Below, piece by piece: positions 23,437 through 34,500 of a stretch of DNA of 37,369 nucleotides. Position 1 is the first letter of the stretch, and the number at the start of each line of letters is the position of its first letter. The stretch is from contig WQVH01000017.1 in assembly GCA_009781695.1 (NCBI GenBank), forward strand, positions 1 through 37,369, read 5' to 3'. The position numbers were made by a program, and so were the translations under genes. The notes below the pieces were generated by a model. The model had not been told where the DNA came from, made no database searches, and saw nothing but the letters and a program-made list of their open reading frames with translations. The DNA comes from Oscillospiraceae bacterium (lineage in GTDB: Bacteria; Bacillota; Clostridia; Oscillospirales; Oscillospiraceae).

Positions 23437-24912
23437 ATGAAGAAAAGTATAAAAATCCGTGTGATATGCCTCATACTGGCAGTGACAGTATTGGGCGGAG
23501 CAGTAGCCGCGGCAGCAGTCATGGGGTCGCCCTATGAAACGCTGAGAACAGCAATGCTTGATGCGCTGACCATGCGCAATGTAACCGTTGAGATGCATAT
23601 GGATATTAAATTCAATGGAGCAACAGTGCATGAAATAAGGGTCGAACACATTCAAGGAGACAGTAGAGCGCTTGGGACAGAGACAACACTGACCGGAACA
23701 ATGAGCTATTCCGGATTTAATTTCAGTACGCCCAACATGGAAATGACACCATTTAGACAGCATGGACAAGTGCAAGAAGATACGCAGTGGTACAGAGCGC
23801 AAGTATTTGCCACGAATATAAATCACAACTCATCTTTTTCCTCAAGCCCATTTGGAATGTTCACCTATGAAGATCGTAATTCATCAGAGATGCGCTTTGC
23901 CGAACTGCTGCTGGACTTGATTGTTGGAGATTTGCGCAACAACATATCAATGACCTCAGAAAATGGTGTGCGCCGCATACGCGGCTCGCTCAGCGAACAC
24001 CAAGTACCCGAAATCGTCAGAGTGGGTCTCGACATGATCTTGGAAGGATCGCACCACTCGGCGTTCAATCACAGGGAGTTTTTAAATGACTCCGGCACAG
24101 AAGTAATAACGGAAACAACCATAATGGGACAAGGTGAGACCACCGTGAGTACCCATGCCACACCGGTTCGCCTTGTAACTGATGCGGAAGTAAATGATAT
24201 AATGCATGATAACGTTGTTATCGAAACAACGACAAGAGGCGGTCATGGTAGAGCAGTGAGTATATCTGCTGACGACCATAATGCCATGATGTGGGGTGTC
24301 TTTTACATTGATGGAATGACCTTTGCGGCCACCGGGCCGTCTTGGATGGTTAGTGAAGACAGCAGACCTGTTACGCGTTCTGACTTTGAAGCGATTGATC
24401 CGTTTGAAATACCCATGCGCAATTTGGTAATCAACCACATCACAGGTGAAGCCGATGTAGATATGGATGGAAATCTCACCAATTTCAACGTCAATGGACT
24501 GTTCGCAGCGACCAATATATTCGGCGAAGTAAACGAAATCGAAATAAACATCTCAATACGCTTTTCTGATATTGGCACAAGCAACCCATATAGCCCGATT
24601 CCGGGTGCAGAAGACATATTGACCATGCGCAATCTCCAGAGCCGATTCGGTGATGTAGGCAGCACAATGACCGTATTTTTCACATTAAATGAAGATGGGA
24701 CCGTAAATGAAGACAGTATCACAACGATGCATCCGCTTGAGCAAGCCAGAGTCATACAGCGTGAACTGGAAAGTGCTGAAATAGAAACACCGGAAGCAGA
24801 TACAGAATATCCGGACGAAAATTCAGATGAAGATACCGAAGATGTCGCGGACGATATCACTGAGCCTGATGAGCCCGAAACGGATGATGACAATATAGAT
24901 GACGAGGAATAA
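23437..24912 (+). CDS. Exported or membrane-anchored protein with acidic tail, unrecognised
   Basis: This 491-residue protein has an N-terminal signal or anchor (basic MKKSIKIR, hydrophobic 8-28) without a lipobox cysteine. Its body of alternating polar and apolar beta-type segments starts after a short helix (YETLRTAMLDALTM) with VTVEMHMDIKFNG. A similar stretch, VINHITGEADVDMDGNLTNF, recurs near residue 330, hinting at two half-barrel domains of the LppX/LolA-like kind. The last 35 residues are almost all Asp and Glu. I recognise no family. It is the first gene of an operon with an ABC transporter and a two-component system. AGGAG lies 8 bases before the ATG. Its final codons (GAC GAG GAA TAA) supply the ribosome binding site of the next gene. 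A sensing, lipid-binding or protective surface role is inferred. Confidence 0.75.
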   Translation: MKKSIKIRVICLILAVTVLGGAVAAAAVMGSPYETLRTAMLDALTMRNVTVEMHMDIKFNGATVHEIRVEHIQGDSRALGTETTLTGTMSYSGFNFSTPNMEMTPFRQHGQVQEDTQWYRAQVFATNINHNSSFSSSPFGMFTYEDRNSSEMRFAELLLDLIVGDLRNNISMTSENGVRRIRGSLSEHQVPEIVRVGLDMILEGSHHSAFNHREFLNDSGTEVITETTIMGQGETTVSTHATPVRLVTDAEVNDIMHDNVVIETTTRGGHGRAVSISADDHNAMMWGVFYIDGMTFAATGPSWMVSEDSRPVTRSDFEAIDPFEIPMRNLVINHITGEADVDMDGNLTNFNVNGLFAATNIFGEVNEIEINISIRFSDIGTSNPYSPIPGAEDILTMRNLQSRFGDVGSTMTVFFTLNEDGTVNEDSITTMHPLEQARVIQRELESAEIETPEADTEYPDENSDEDTEDVADDITEPDEPETDDDNIDDEE

Positions 24913-24914
24913 GC

Positions 24915-25652
24915 ATGATTCTGGAAGTTGAAAATCTAACCAAATTATATAAAAATGGGCGCGGCGCGGAAGAAATTTCTTTCGCGCTGGAGCCCGGAGC
25001 GGTGCTTGGACTACTCGGGCCGAATGGTTCGGGAAAGACCACGACAATGAAAGTCATTGCGGGACTTATAAGACCCACAAAAGGCAGTGTGCGTATCGGT
25101 GGTTTTGATGTGACTGAGCACCATGAACAAGCGTTGAGCCAAGTCGGTTGTTTGATTGAAGCTCCGGCACTGTATGAACACATGACAGCTCTTCAAAACT
25201 TGAAACTTGCGGCACGCTTTTATGACGATGTGGACAGTAATCGAATGGACGAAGTCTTACGTATGGTTGAAATGCATAAGTACAAAAATGACAAAGTATC
25301 GTCATTCAGTCTGGGGATGCGACAGCGGATTGGACTGGCGCTTGCGATGCTATCTAAGCCCAAATTACTTATATTGGATGAACCGGCCAATGGATTGGAT
25401 ATTGAGGGCATGATCTTTGTGCGCGCAGTGGTAACAAAGGCTGCCGAAATTGGCGCAGCGGTGTTGATTTCATCGCATTTAGCGCATGAGATTGAATTAT
25501 GTGCGACAAAGGCCGCAATCATGTATAGCGGGAGGCTGCTCTGCGTTGAAAACATGGAATCGATCAAAGAGACCTCACCCAGCTTGGAAGATTACTTTTT
25601 GGCGCAGGTCGCTAAAAGTAAGCAAATGGATCAATCGGCGTTTTTTTGTTGA
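24915..25652 (+). CDS. ABC transporter ATP-binding protein (BcrA-like)
   Basis: This 245-residue ATPase has Walker A GPNGSGKT (35-42), signature FSLGMRQ (131-137), Walker B LLILDEP (151-157) followed by ANGLD, and the SSH switch. The sequence resembles BcrA/lantibiotic-immunity type ATPases. It starts two bases after the stop of the preceding gene, with GAGGA inside that gene's last codons, so translation is coupled. It should drive the permease encoded next. In this family the transporters remove bacitracin-like peptides or lantibiotics from the membrane, or export other amphiphiles; the substrate here is unknown. Confidence 0.9.
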   Translation: MILEVENLTKLYKNGRGAEEISFALEPGAVLGLLGPNGSGKTTTMKVIAGLIRPTKGSVRIGGFDVTEHHEQALSQVGCLIEAPALYEHMTALQNLKLAARFYDDVDSNRMDEVLRMVEMHKYKNDKVSSFSLGMRQRIGLALAMLSKPKLLILDEPANGLDIEGMIFVRAVVTKAAEIGAAVLISSHLAHEIELCATKAAIMYSGRLLCVENMESIKETSPSLEDYFLAQVAKSKQMDQSAFFC

Positions 25653-25682
25653 TGCCGCAGATGAAATAGGGAGTACATTTTA

Positions 25683-26441
25683 ATGAAGACTTTTTTAGCA
25701 TCATATCGCAATGAGTGGGATAAACTCATGAGCCGGAAAAAATATACGGTTTTCCTTGTGATTGGCGTGAGCATCTGCTTGCTGTGGGTTGCAATGGGAC
25801 AGCTCATCACAAACTTTGCAAGCACACAGGGCGGTGTCATGATCAATTTGACGCCGACCCCGATGGGTATGCTACCGATGTTCCTCCAGCTTATTGTGCC
25901 ATTTTTGATATTTATGGGTGTGACAGATTTGCTGACTGTTGAAGGTGCGGAGAACACGATGAAAGCGATGATCTTTCGTCCGGTGGAGCGTTGGAAACAA
26001 TACTTTTCAAAGATCTTTGCTGTGGTTACATACGCAGTGCTGTATTTGGCATGTATTTTTGTTGTGTGTGCAGTATTAAATCAAATTTTTGGCCGTGCAC
26101 TGCGCATGGATGAGCTTTTGGCCTCTTTGGCATCTTATATGCTGACGATTGTGCCTCTGGCTATTTTGGCCTCTTTTGCGGCACTGGTTGCGCTGTTCGG
26201 CAAGAGCGGTACGCTGACCATGTTCATTTTATTATTTTCATACCTGTTATTGAATGTGGCGCCTGTATTTTTTCCGGTGCTTGGTGAAATGCTGTTCACA
26301 TCATATCTCAGTTGGCACAGACTCTGGATTGGCGTATTGCCCGATACGTTAAAGCTTGTGCATATGCTTCTGATCGTGTTAGGCTATGGTGTTGCATTTT
26401 TTACAGCCGGAAGTCTGATATACGAAAAGAAAGAATATTAA
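25683..26441 (+). CDS. ABC-2-type transporter permease (BcrB-like)
   Basis: This 252-residue integral membrane protein has about six hydrophobic helices (roughly 21-43, 60-82, 109-131, 150-172, 175-198 and 222-244) and the N-terminal NEWDKLMSRKKY amphipathic segment usual before helix 1 in ABC-2 permeases. It begins 30 bases after the ATPase gene, with GGGAG about 9 bases before the ATG. It forms the membrane channel of the ABC transporter. Length and topology fit BcrB/LanE-LanG-like permeases. Only one permease gene is present, so it probably works as a homodimer. Confidence 0.85.
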   Translation: MKTFLASYRNEWDKLMSRKKYTVFLVIGVSICLLWVAMGQLITNFASTQGGVMINLTPTPMGMLPMFLQLIVPFLIFMGVTDLLTVEGAENTMKAMIFRPVERWKQYFSKIFAVVTYAVLYLACIFVVCAVLNQIFGRALRMDELLASLASYMLTIVPLAILASFAALVALFGKSGTLTMFILLFSYLLLNVAPVFFPVLGEMLFTSYLSWHRLWIGVLPDTLKLVHMLLIVLGYGVAFFTAGSLIYEKKEY

Positions 26442-26443
26442 TG

Positions 26444-26466
26444 CCAACGAAGCTGACTGAGGGAGT
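26444..26466. repeat. Truncated copy of the dispersed palindromic repeat
   Basis: GCTGACTGAGGGAGT at 26452-26466 is identical to bases 21437-21451 of the full repeat, preceded by a similar CAACGAA stretch. The palindromic GCTCCCTC half is missing. It lies in the 53-base gap between permease and kinase. Confidence 0.6.
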
Positions 26467-26494
26467 AACATAAACGAGAGGAATATTCATTATC

Positions 26495-27583
26495 ATGTCC
26501 ATACGCCTTCGCATTATTGTCAGCAGTGTAACGACCATATTGGTGCTCAACGCAGTGGGCATCATTACCTCGTTTTTACTGTTTTGGATTGTTGCAAATC
26601 CGCTCATAGGTGCGCGGCTCAATGATAACTTAGGCCATATTGCCGCCCGATTTTTCCCATTGGGCGGTATCGTTGTGCTGGTCTTGACTGCGGTCGGGAC
26701 ATTGTTGATCGTTGGCTTAACTGCAAAACGTGTGACCGGACCTATGGCTCGGTTAAAACGTGCCGTTTCGGAAATTCGAGACGGCAATTTAGGGCATGAA
26801 CTGGTCATATCAGGCGATGATGAATTCACGGAACTTGCCACCGGATTTGAACAGATGCGGGTGCGGCTTAAAGACTCCACAAAGATAAAAGAAAAAACAG
26901 AATATGAGCGGCGAGCGATGATGGCATCAATCACACATGATCTAAAGACGCCCATCACCTCTATATTAGGCTATGCGGAAGGAATACTTGATGGTGTGGC
27001 CGAAACACCGGAAAAAGTACATGAGTATGCTGCGGTCATATGTAAAAAGGCCAGAAGCCTACAAATGCTATCCGATGATCTATCTCTGCTGTCTCGCCTT
27101 GAAAATGCGCAGTTACCGCTAGATAAAACCGAAGAAGATTTAGGGATGCTCACAGCAGAGGTAGCGGGGGAGTTTAGACATAGTGAACAAGAAATGTCAT
27201 TAGAGATGGACATAGAAGCAGGCATCAGAGTTTTTGTAGATCGGGAGAAAATAGCTCGTGTAATACTCAACCTCTTGCAAAATAGTGTGAAATACAAAAA
27301 GCCCGAACAGTTGGGGGCAAAGGTATCTATGAAGCTTGTGCAGCAAGATGATGAAGCGCTACTCACCGTGTCTGACCAGGGATTAGGCATTTCGCGCAGC
27401 GACTTACCCCATGTGTTTGATCAGTTCTATAGGGCGGATGCGTCACGTGGTGTGCAGAGCGGAAGCGGTCTAGGGTTGGCCATTGCTCAGCAACTGATTA
27501 CCCTTCATGGTGGAAAGATATGGATGATGAATAACCCCGATGCCGGAATTTCAGTAAACATTATGCTGCCTTTGGTAGGATAA
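26495..27583 (+). CDS. Membrane sensor histidine kinase
   Basis: This 362-residue kinase has two membrane helices (about 8-35 and 54-77) with only about 18 residues between them. HAMP follows (about 77-130), then HisKA with phosphoacceptor H148 in SITHDLKTP, and the ATPase with N263 (LLQNSVKY), DQGLGIS (294-300) and GSGLGLA (323-329). The tiny external loop means it cannot bind a large ligand alone. It may sense within the membrane or through the ABC transporter, as in BceS-type intramembrane-sensing kinases. GAGAGGA is about 12 bases before the ATG. Its partner regulator starts 18 bases downstream. Confidence 0.93.
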   Translation: MSIRLRIIVSSVTTILVLNAVGIITSFLLFWIVANPLIGARLNDNLGHIAARFFPLGGIVVLVLTAVGTLLIVGLTAKRVTGPMARLKRAVSEIRDGNLGHELVISGDDEFTELATGFEQMRVRLKDSTKIKEKTEYERRAMMASITHDLKTPITSILGYAEGILDGVAETPEKVHEYAAVICKKARSLQMLSDDLSLLSRLENAQLPLDKTEEDLGMLTAEVAGEFRHSEQEMSLEMDIEAGIRVFVDREKIARVILNLLQNSVKYKKPEQLGAKVSMKLVQQDDEALLTVSDQGLGISRSDLPHVFDQFYRADASRGVQSGSGLGLAIAQQLITLHGGKIWMMNNPDAGISVNIMLPLVG

Positions 27584-27601
27584 TATGGGAGAGGAATGAA
27601 T

Positions 27602-28291
27602 ATGGAAAAAATCCTTATAATAGAAGATGATGCAGAAATAGCTGCGCTCCAGAAGGATTACCTGCAAATAGCGGGTTATGATGTTGCAATTAAAGGAAAT
27701 GGGATAGAAGGTCTTGAAGCGGCAAAAAAGGCTGACCTTGTAATATTAGACATCATGCTACCGGGGCTTGATGGATTTGAAGTGTTAAAGAAGCTCAGAG
27801 AAATCTCAGAAACTCCTGTGATTTTGCTTTCTGCCCTCAATGACGACATTGACAAAATTCGCGGCCTCGGATTGGGTGCAGATGATTATATGCAAAAACC
27901 TTTTTCCCCGGGAGAGCTGGTAGCCAGAGTCAAAGCGCATTTGTCAAGATTTGAGCGGCTGACCTCAAGTGCGGCATCAATGCACAAAAATACAAAACGC
28001 TCAGTGAGAGGATTAGAAATTGATTGCGAGGATCGCCGGGTAACTGTGCATGGCAAAGTATGCAATCTCACGCCCAAAGAGTTTGAGATATTGTTCTTTC
28101 TGATGGAAAATCCTAACAGAGTGTATTCAAAAGACGAACTCTTTGAGCGGGTCTGGGGATTGGAAGCGTTCGGTGACGGCGATACAGTAGTGGTTCATGT
28201 GCGGCGGCTGCGTGAGAAGATCGAGCCTGAACCGCAGAATCCACAATATGTCGAAACCGTCTGGGGTTCAGGTTATCGGTTCAGGATGTGA
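27602..28291 (+). CDS. OmpR-family response regulator
   Basis: This 229-residue regulator has a receiver domain (1-120) with acidic pocket E8-D9-D10, phosphoacceptor D50 in VILDIMLPGLDG, and the conserved lysine in YMQKPF. A winged-helix domain follows (about 135-229), ending GDGDTVVVHVRRLREKIE and VWGSGYRF. The start at 27602 was preferred over 27596 because GAGAGGA is 6 bases upstream rather than abutting. It is the last gene of the operon, before a terminator. It should be phosphorylated by the adjacent kinase and probably binds the phased GTAA repeats upstream of the operon. Confidence 0.95.
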   Translation: MEKILIIEDDAEIAALQKDYLQIAGYDVAIKGNGIEGLEAAKKADLVILDIMLPGLDGFEVLKKLREISETPVILLSALNDDIDKIRGLGLGADDYMQKPFSPGELVARVKAHLSRFERLTSSAASMHKNTKRSVRGLEIDCEDRRVTVHGKVCNLTPKEFEILFFLMENPNRVYSKDELFERVWGLEAFGDGDTVVVHVRRLREKIEPEPQNPQYVETVWGSGYRFRM

Positions 28292-28333
28292 TAAATCTCT
28301 TGGGCAAAACCTGCCTGCGCCTATAGCTATCAG

Positions 28334-28363
28334 GCTCACATCTTTAATCGGTGTGGGCTTTTT
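28334..28363 (+). terminator. Terminator of the ABC/two-component operon
   Basis: GCTCACA (28334-28340) pairs with TGTGGGC (28352-28358), with one wobble pair and an 11-base loop, followed at once by TTTTT (28359-28363). Confidence 0.8.
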
Positions 28364-28446
28364 GAGAATCCATTATGCAAAACAAACAAATTGGGGGCAT
28401 CATATTTGAAACAATATTCCAAATATTTTTCATTTAATTAAAAAAT

Positions 28447-28476
28447 ATTGAAATTATATTTCAATTAAGTTACACT
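28447..28476 (+). promoter_or_regulatory. Promoter and overlapping palindromic operator of the surface lyase gene
   Basis: TTGAAA (28448-28453) and TACACT (28471-28476) are 17 bases apart. The palindrome ATTGAAATTATATTTCAAT (28447-28465, 8 bp arms around TAT) covers the whole -35 and most of the spacer, so a bound dimer would exclude polymerase. This suggests repression in the absence of the polysaccharide substrate; no regulator gene is adjacent. Confidence 0.55.
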
Positions 28477-28529
28477 GAAACTTACCCGTAGATATTTTTC
28501 GTAAAGGGAGTCGAAGGAGGAGCTATAAA

Positions 28530-31500
28530 ATGAAAAATACAGGAAAGATTCGGCGATTTGAAAAAGGGTGTGCCATATTCTTGGCAGTCGTTATGATCTT
28601 AGGCATGTTCCCGCAACTGTCCGTCCGAGCAACAGAAGATACGGACGTTCCGGCGGTGTCTGAGGCCGTTATGTTTGCGGCAGAAACGATTTTGTCTGCC
28701 CCTCAAAATTTGGCTGTTGTAGACATAACCAGCTACAGCGCAACGCTAAATTGGGATGCACCTGAGACAGTTTATGCAGATGGCGGCGATGTGACCTATA
28801 CTGTGCGTTGGGCAAGAGAGGGCGGGGAACTTGTCACGCGTACCGGAATTGCGGACACAACATTTGAAGTGCGCACATTGCACTTTGATGCGCTCTATAG
28901 TTTCAGAGTATATGCAGTTCAAGATGAAACCATGAGTCAATCTGCTGGAATTTCGGCATGGACTCATGCCCCTTCTGACCATATATGGGATTTTGAAGAT
29001 GTGCATACCACGGCATGGGAGTTGTGGAGCGATACCAATGCAGAGGGATTTTTTAATGTACCTCAAAATCAAACCAGATGGGTTGCGCAACATGCCGGAG
29101 GCAGTGCCAATATCGGTGCGGTGATCAGTGGGGCGCATAGACCAAATTCAATAGAGAATTTCAGAGGAAATGCCGTCAGTGCAGGTCATGTTGGATTTGT
29201 CACAGAATCAGGCAATACATTTTTGCGCTTGAGTCGTCCGGTGGCGACACCGTCCACCGGCGGCAGTGCAATTTTAAATATTCCGCAATTTGAGCCGGAC
29301 ATGCGCGGCGAGATTGCTGTTGATGTAAGCGTAGATGGAAACAACAGTGATCTGTTTATTCAACTTATTCAGTCTCATCCAACTGAAGGTGCCCGCAATA
29401 CGCGAAGACTTGGGCGCATCATGTTCGGTGCGGAAAATCAAGTCACATTTGCCACTAACAATAATGCAAATACCACAGACTACACGAGTGCGAATCCGGC
29501 TCAAGTCTGGGTAAATACCGGCAGTGGTGCAGTGGACACATCCGGTAGATGGATTACATTCCGGTTCATTTATGATTTTTCAGAAAGTCCTACGACATTG
29601 GCTGCTGCTGCAATAAACCCGGATGGAACGATTGTGGAGCTCGGCGCGGGTATGCTTCCGGAATTTGCGGACGGGTACAGACCCAACCGTATTGTGTTCG
29701 GTCATGTTGCAAATGCGCTGCTTTCAGGCAACAAAGACTTTGATAATCTGCGCATGGGATTTGAGCCGAACGCTAATACAGGTGGTATTGCCAACGATGT
29801 GCCAGTTACAGGCTTGACGATGGAGCCGGGTGGTCATATACAGATGATTCCCGGTTCATTTACCAGCCTCGTTGCATCGCCGACTCCGCTCAATGCCTTT
29901 AATGCGGCTGTAGATTGGAGTTCCGGTGATACAGACGTTGTTTCTGTAGATGCAAATGGTCGTGTAACAGCAATTGGAGGTGGTACAGCTACAATTACGG
30001 CAAGGCTGCGAAGCGATGCGAATATTACAGCGACTATTGAGATTGAAGTTGTAGCGCAAATCATAAAGCCCATCACATTCAACCACGCTCATGTCATCAT
30101 TCCGCTGGGTGAAAGCTGGCGTTTGAGAGAGGACATCAAGCCCATCTCTACACTTGATCCGCTTTATGGCGATTATATTGCGCCGACACTGACCAGTGAC
30201 AATGAGGCTGTAGCCCGGATCATAAATAATGGGTTCATTCATGCGCAGTCAATTGGTACAGCAACGATTACAGGTGTGCGTGGTACGGACAGCGGGAGTG
30301 TCACAGTTGAAGTGCGTGCTCAAAATGACTTTGAGCGTATCCGCCGCAACCTGCGCAACACTTTCGTGCCATATGAAATTGATGTGACAGACCCGGACGC
30401 AATTCGTGTGATGCAAGAAAATGATGTGGTTGCAAATGAATTGCTTGCCGACATGAACAGAACCTTTACAGATGATGCTGCGGGTTGGTTATGGCCAGTG
30501 GGCGATAGAGGCTTGATGCATGGTGCTGCTCAATTTACTAATATGAACCCTTTGGCTCGCGCCCTTTCATTTCCGGGCAGTGTACACTACATGTGTCCGG
30601 ACTTGTTTGATACTGTAGAGCGGGCAATGCAGTGGCTTTTGGATAATGCATTTCGCTGCAACTTTTCTTCCACTCAATCCGTAGCAGTCTGGAATCAGCT
30701 CTATCCGCCCGGACATCCGGAAAGAGAACAGGTGCGTTCTGCCGGAACTGTAAATCTGTCCGGAAATTGGTGGCATCGAGAGATCTATACATCTGACAAT
30801 TCAGTAAATATTCTGACCTTGCTTGCCGACCTTGGATTTTGTTCTGAACTTATAGAGCGGTATGGAAGACGCTTGAACATCTACAATCCGGACAGTGTCA
30901 ATAGAGCGACCGGTGGTATCGGTACACCCAGCCATCAAGCGTATAAGACATTTTTCATCACCATGGAAGGTGTCCTGCGGCAAGATGAGGCACGCTTTAG
31001 ACAGGGGATCGCTACTGCCTTTACCGGCAATCAAGTCAACTTCAACCCGGTTGGAGACGGATTCCATTGGGACGGTTCACTGATAGGGCATACATTCTTT
31101 GCAAGCACCTTGGCTTACGGCATCAATATACTGGAATCCGTCATTAGAACATTGGCGGCTGTAGATGGCGAAACATTTATGGGCGAGCCGATTACATTTA
31201 ACCAAAACTATGACCAGCTCATGGAAGAGCTTCTGGCGCAAACCTACTTGCCGTCCATTTGGCGTGGTGTAGTGATGCCGAGTTTGGGCGGACGCAGTGT
31301 GGGCAGAGAGCGGTTTACCATCGCAGATATTGGGGTTGCAAGAGTCATGTATACACTCCTCCCGAGCTTTCCGGAATATATGCAGCCGATTGTGCGTGAA
31401 CATCTGAAAGCATGGGTCACCCACAGCCCGGAACTGATGAGCGGACGCAATCTGCACACCAATGCCGGTTTGCGTGCGATTTATGAAGATGCGGGTGTTG

Positions 31501-34500
31501 CAGCCATAGAGGGTGTGGGTATTTATGCGCACAATATGCAAGGGCGTACCTTCTATCGGGGCGCAGACTTTGCATTTGGTTTGGCGATTAACAATCGTAA
31601 TGCCAATAGAAATGCGGTGACCGCCGGAAATGGAGAGAATTGGAGAGGTGCATTCACCGGTGACGGCATGACCTATTTGCACTTAAACAATGACCACCGT
31701 CAGTTTAGTGATAATTTCTTCCATACGGTGGATAGTTTCCGTATGCCCGGCACTACTGTGGAAGTTCAGGATGGCTGGGGATTCACCGGATTTACCAATC
31801 AGCTATCAGGTACCGGTGGGCCCAATTCAGGAGCGAACAATCAACACACAATGGGTGCAACGGTAATTTTACGTCCGACACTTGCAGGCGGTGGTTTGGC
31901 TGCGCCTGTAGGTGAAGTGGCGGTAACTTCTTTCCGGCAGAATATGATGGGCGCAAATCCAAGTATGCCTATGGACAACACGGCCAATAAATCATGGTTT
32001 ATGATTGACGGCAGAATCTTAGCACTTGGAACAAATATCACAAGCACAACAGGTGCTCCGGTTGTGACAACCATTGCGCAGCATCGTGTATCGGAGGGCG
32101 TACGCTCTTTCGTGCTCAATGGAGCGCTGATTAATGCAGTGAGCGGGGTGGGACAAGCCCATGGTCCGGCATCCAATATCCCAAGTACCGGTACGGACTT
32201 TCAATTTGCCACAAGATTTGCGCCAACTCATATTGACGGAAATTCGTGGGCGCATCTGGAGTTTGAAGGTTCATCACCACGAGGCGGTACTGCTCAAGTC
32301 GGTTGGTTCATACCGGATGGCGGTGCAGGAAACAGTGCGGCGGTTCATTCAGGCATAGAGACACGCCGCGGCAGTTGGCATGAAATCAATATCAGATACT
32401 ATACAACGGTAGATGATATAAATTATGATGATTATGCCAATCTATTCATAAACCACGGCGCAAATCCTGTGGCGGACAGTTATGAGTATGTGATCCTGCC
32501 CAATGCGACACGGGATGAAGTGCAAGCATTTGCTGCGGCTCAGACTTCCGATGCGCCCATATATGAGGTGCTATACGCAAGCGAAACCCTGCATGCGGTA
32601 TATGATTTTATCCAGAACATACTCATGGTTGTCAATTTTGCAAACAACCCGGCTGAAGTCACAAGCCCTGTTACCGGACTGACCTATGTCATTCCCATGG
32701 CCGGACATGTTCTGATTGAAGAACAAGGCATCAGCGGAGATCATTTTATCATCCGCATGGCGATGCAAGATGCAACCATGTCTGATGCTACGATGAGTGT
32801 GCGCATATTGGATTCGCTAGGTATCATCATAGAGGCAGATGGCAATATCACCCTTACATCAAATGAAGCGGGTGCCATTGTAACGGCAGGTCAACTGGCG
32901 ACGTTCCAAGCCAGACGCGGAAATTCATGGGAAGCACTAATCGAAGTGATCCCGATGAAGGACATTGAGCAACCGGAATCGGTGCAGAATTTTGCAGTTT
33001 TTGATCGGGACTACTTTTCTGCGACACTGACTTGGGATCCGCCTGCAAACAGTGAAGACTTGATTGCAATTTCGTACAAAGTTACATATACTTTTGAAGG
33101 TAGAGAGGTCACGCATATCGTACCGGGGGATCAAACCAGTCTGCGCATTTTCCCATTACTGGCAGATACGCTTTATGACTTTAGTGTTGTCGCACGCAAC
33201 TTCCACATTGAGTCCGACCCTGTAATTGCAAGCGCACGCACTGATGACTACACGCCTGTAGCTGTAATTGACTTTCAAACAGCGGAGTCGGGCGATGTCA
33301 TCACAGACGGAGTGCTCGCAGGCAATCCACATTGGACTTTCAATAATCAAGGAAATGCGAATAATATACACATGATTGTTGACGAAGATGGAAACAGAGT
33401 GTTGGAAGTGAGTGCTCCGATTGCAGGTACTCAAGGTTACGCTTTGTACCACGCGCCTGAGATTACAGAAGGATTAATGGAATTTAGTTTCAGCGCAAGG
33501 AATGTGCACAATACAGGCGTCAATGCGGTCATACTCCGAGGTCATATCAATGGGGTGGAGCGGGATCTTGCCCGGGTGATGTCTCAAGACGATGGTACTT
33601 GGATCTATGAGATCAATGGAGGCACAAACACTCCTGTAGCTCCTATTGATGTAGGCGTTGGGCAAAACGGTTGGGTTCATTTCAGATTTTTAGTAGACTT
33701 TGATGACAAGCTGATCACCATTTTGATCAATGAACAAGTGCTTGTTCACCGCACACAGTTTAGATATCGTACTGCAAATAATATTGATGCGCCGAGCAGA
33801 TATCCGAATGAGGCATTTGGGGCGATCACAGGATTTAGAGTTCTGCCGAGAAGCGGACAAGCAGGTACGATTCGTGTAGATGATATTTACATGACCGCAC
33901 AGCCGCTGGATGGTATCGTGATCTTAAGTGGTGCATCCGGAGCAGCGGTCGAGGTGGGAGACCTCTTGACAGCGAGCTATTCCGGGCGTCATATGGGCAA
34001 CTTGATATATACATGGTCAGTAAACGATATGGTTGTTGATGATATCACAGGTTCGACCTTTGTTGTGCGTGATGAGGATGTCGGGCAAACGATCCGTGTG
34101 ACAGTGACTTCAACCCACGAAACAGGCAGTAGATATACAGTAATACATGTTGATGGGGAGCCGCCGGTTGAAAACGGTGGCGATGATGACGATGGCGATG
34201 ACAACGATGGTGACGACAATGATGACGATGATAACGAAGTGACATATCCGATTCCTCCGCAACCGCCACAACCGCCCCGACCGCCAACATCACCACTACC
34301 GCCGCAATTGCAGACGCCGCCTCGACCGGAGCAACAACCTGCTCCAACTCCTGAGCTGCCGCAGCCGCCCACAGAGTATGAACTTCATTTGGCATATATG
34401 TTCGGCGATGAAAATGGAAACTTCCGCCCAAGTGCGCACATGACGCGTGCGGAAGTTGCAACAATCTTGGCACGGACACAACTGCTCGACTTTGAACAAG

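Noticed and set aside
33989-34479. Minus-strand Gly/Ser/Cys- and His-rich ORFs
   Set aside because: They are antisense to the Asp- and Pro-rich linker of the lyase, whose repetitive codons create long open frames.
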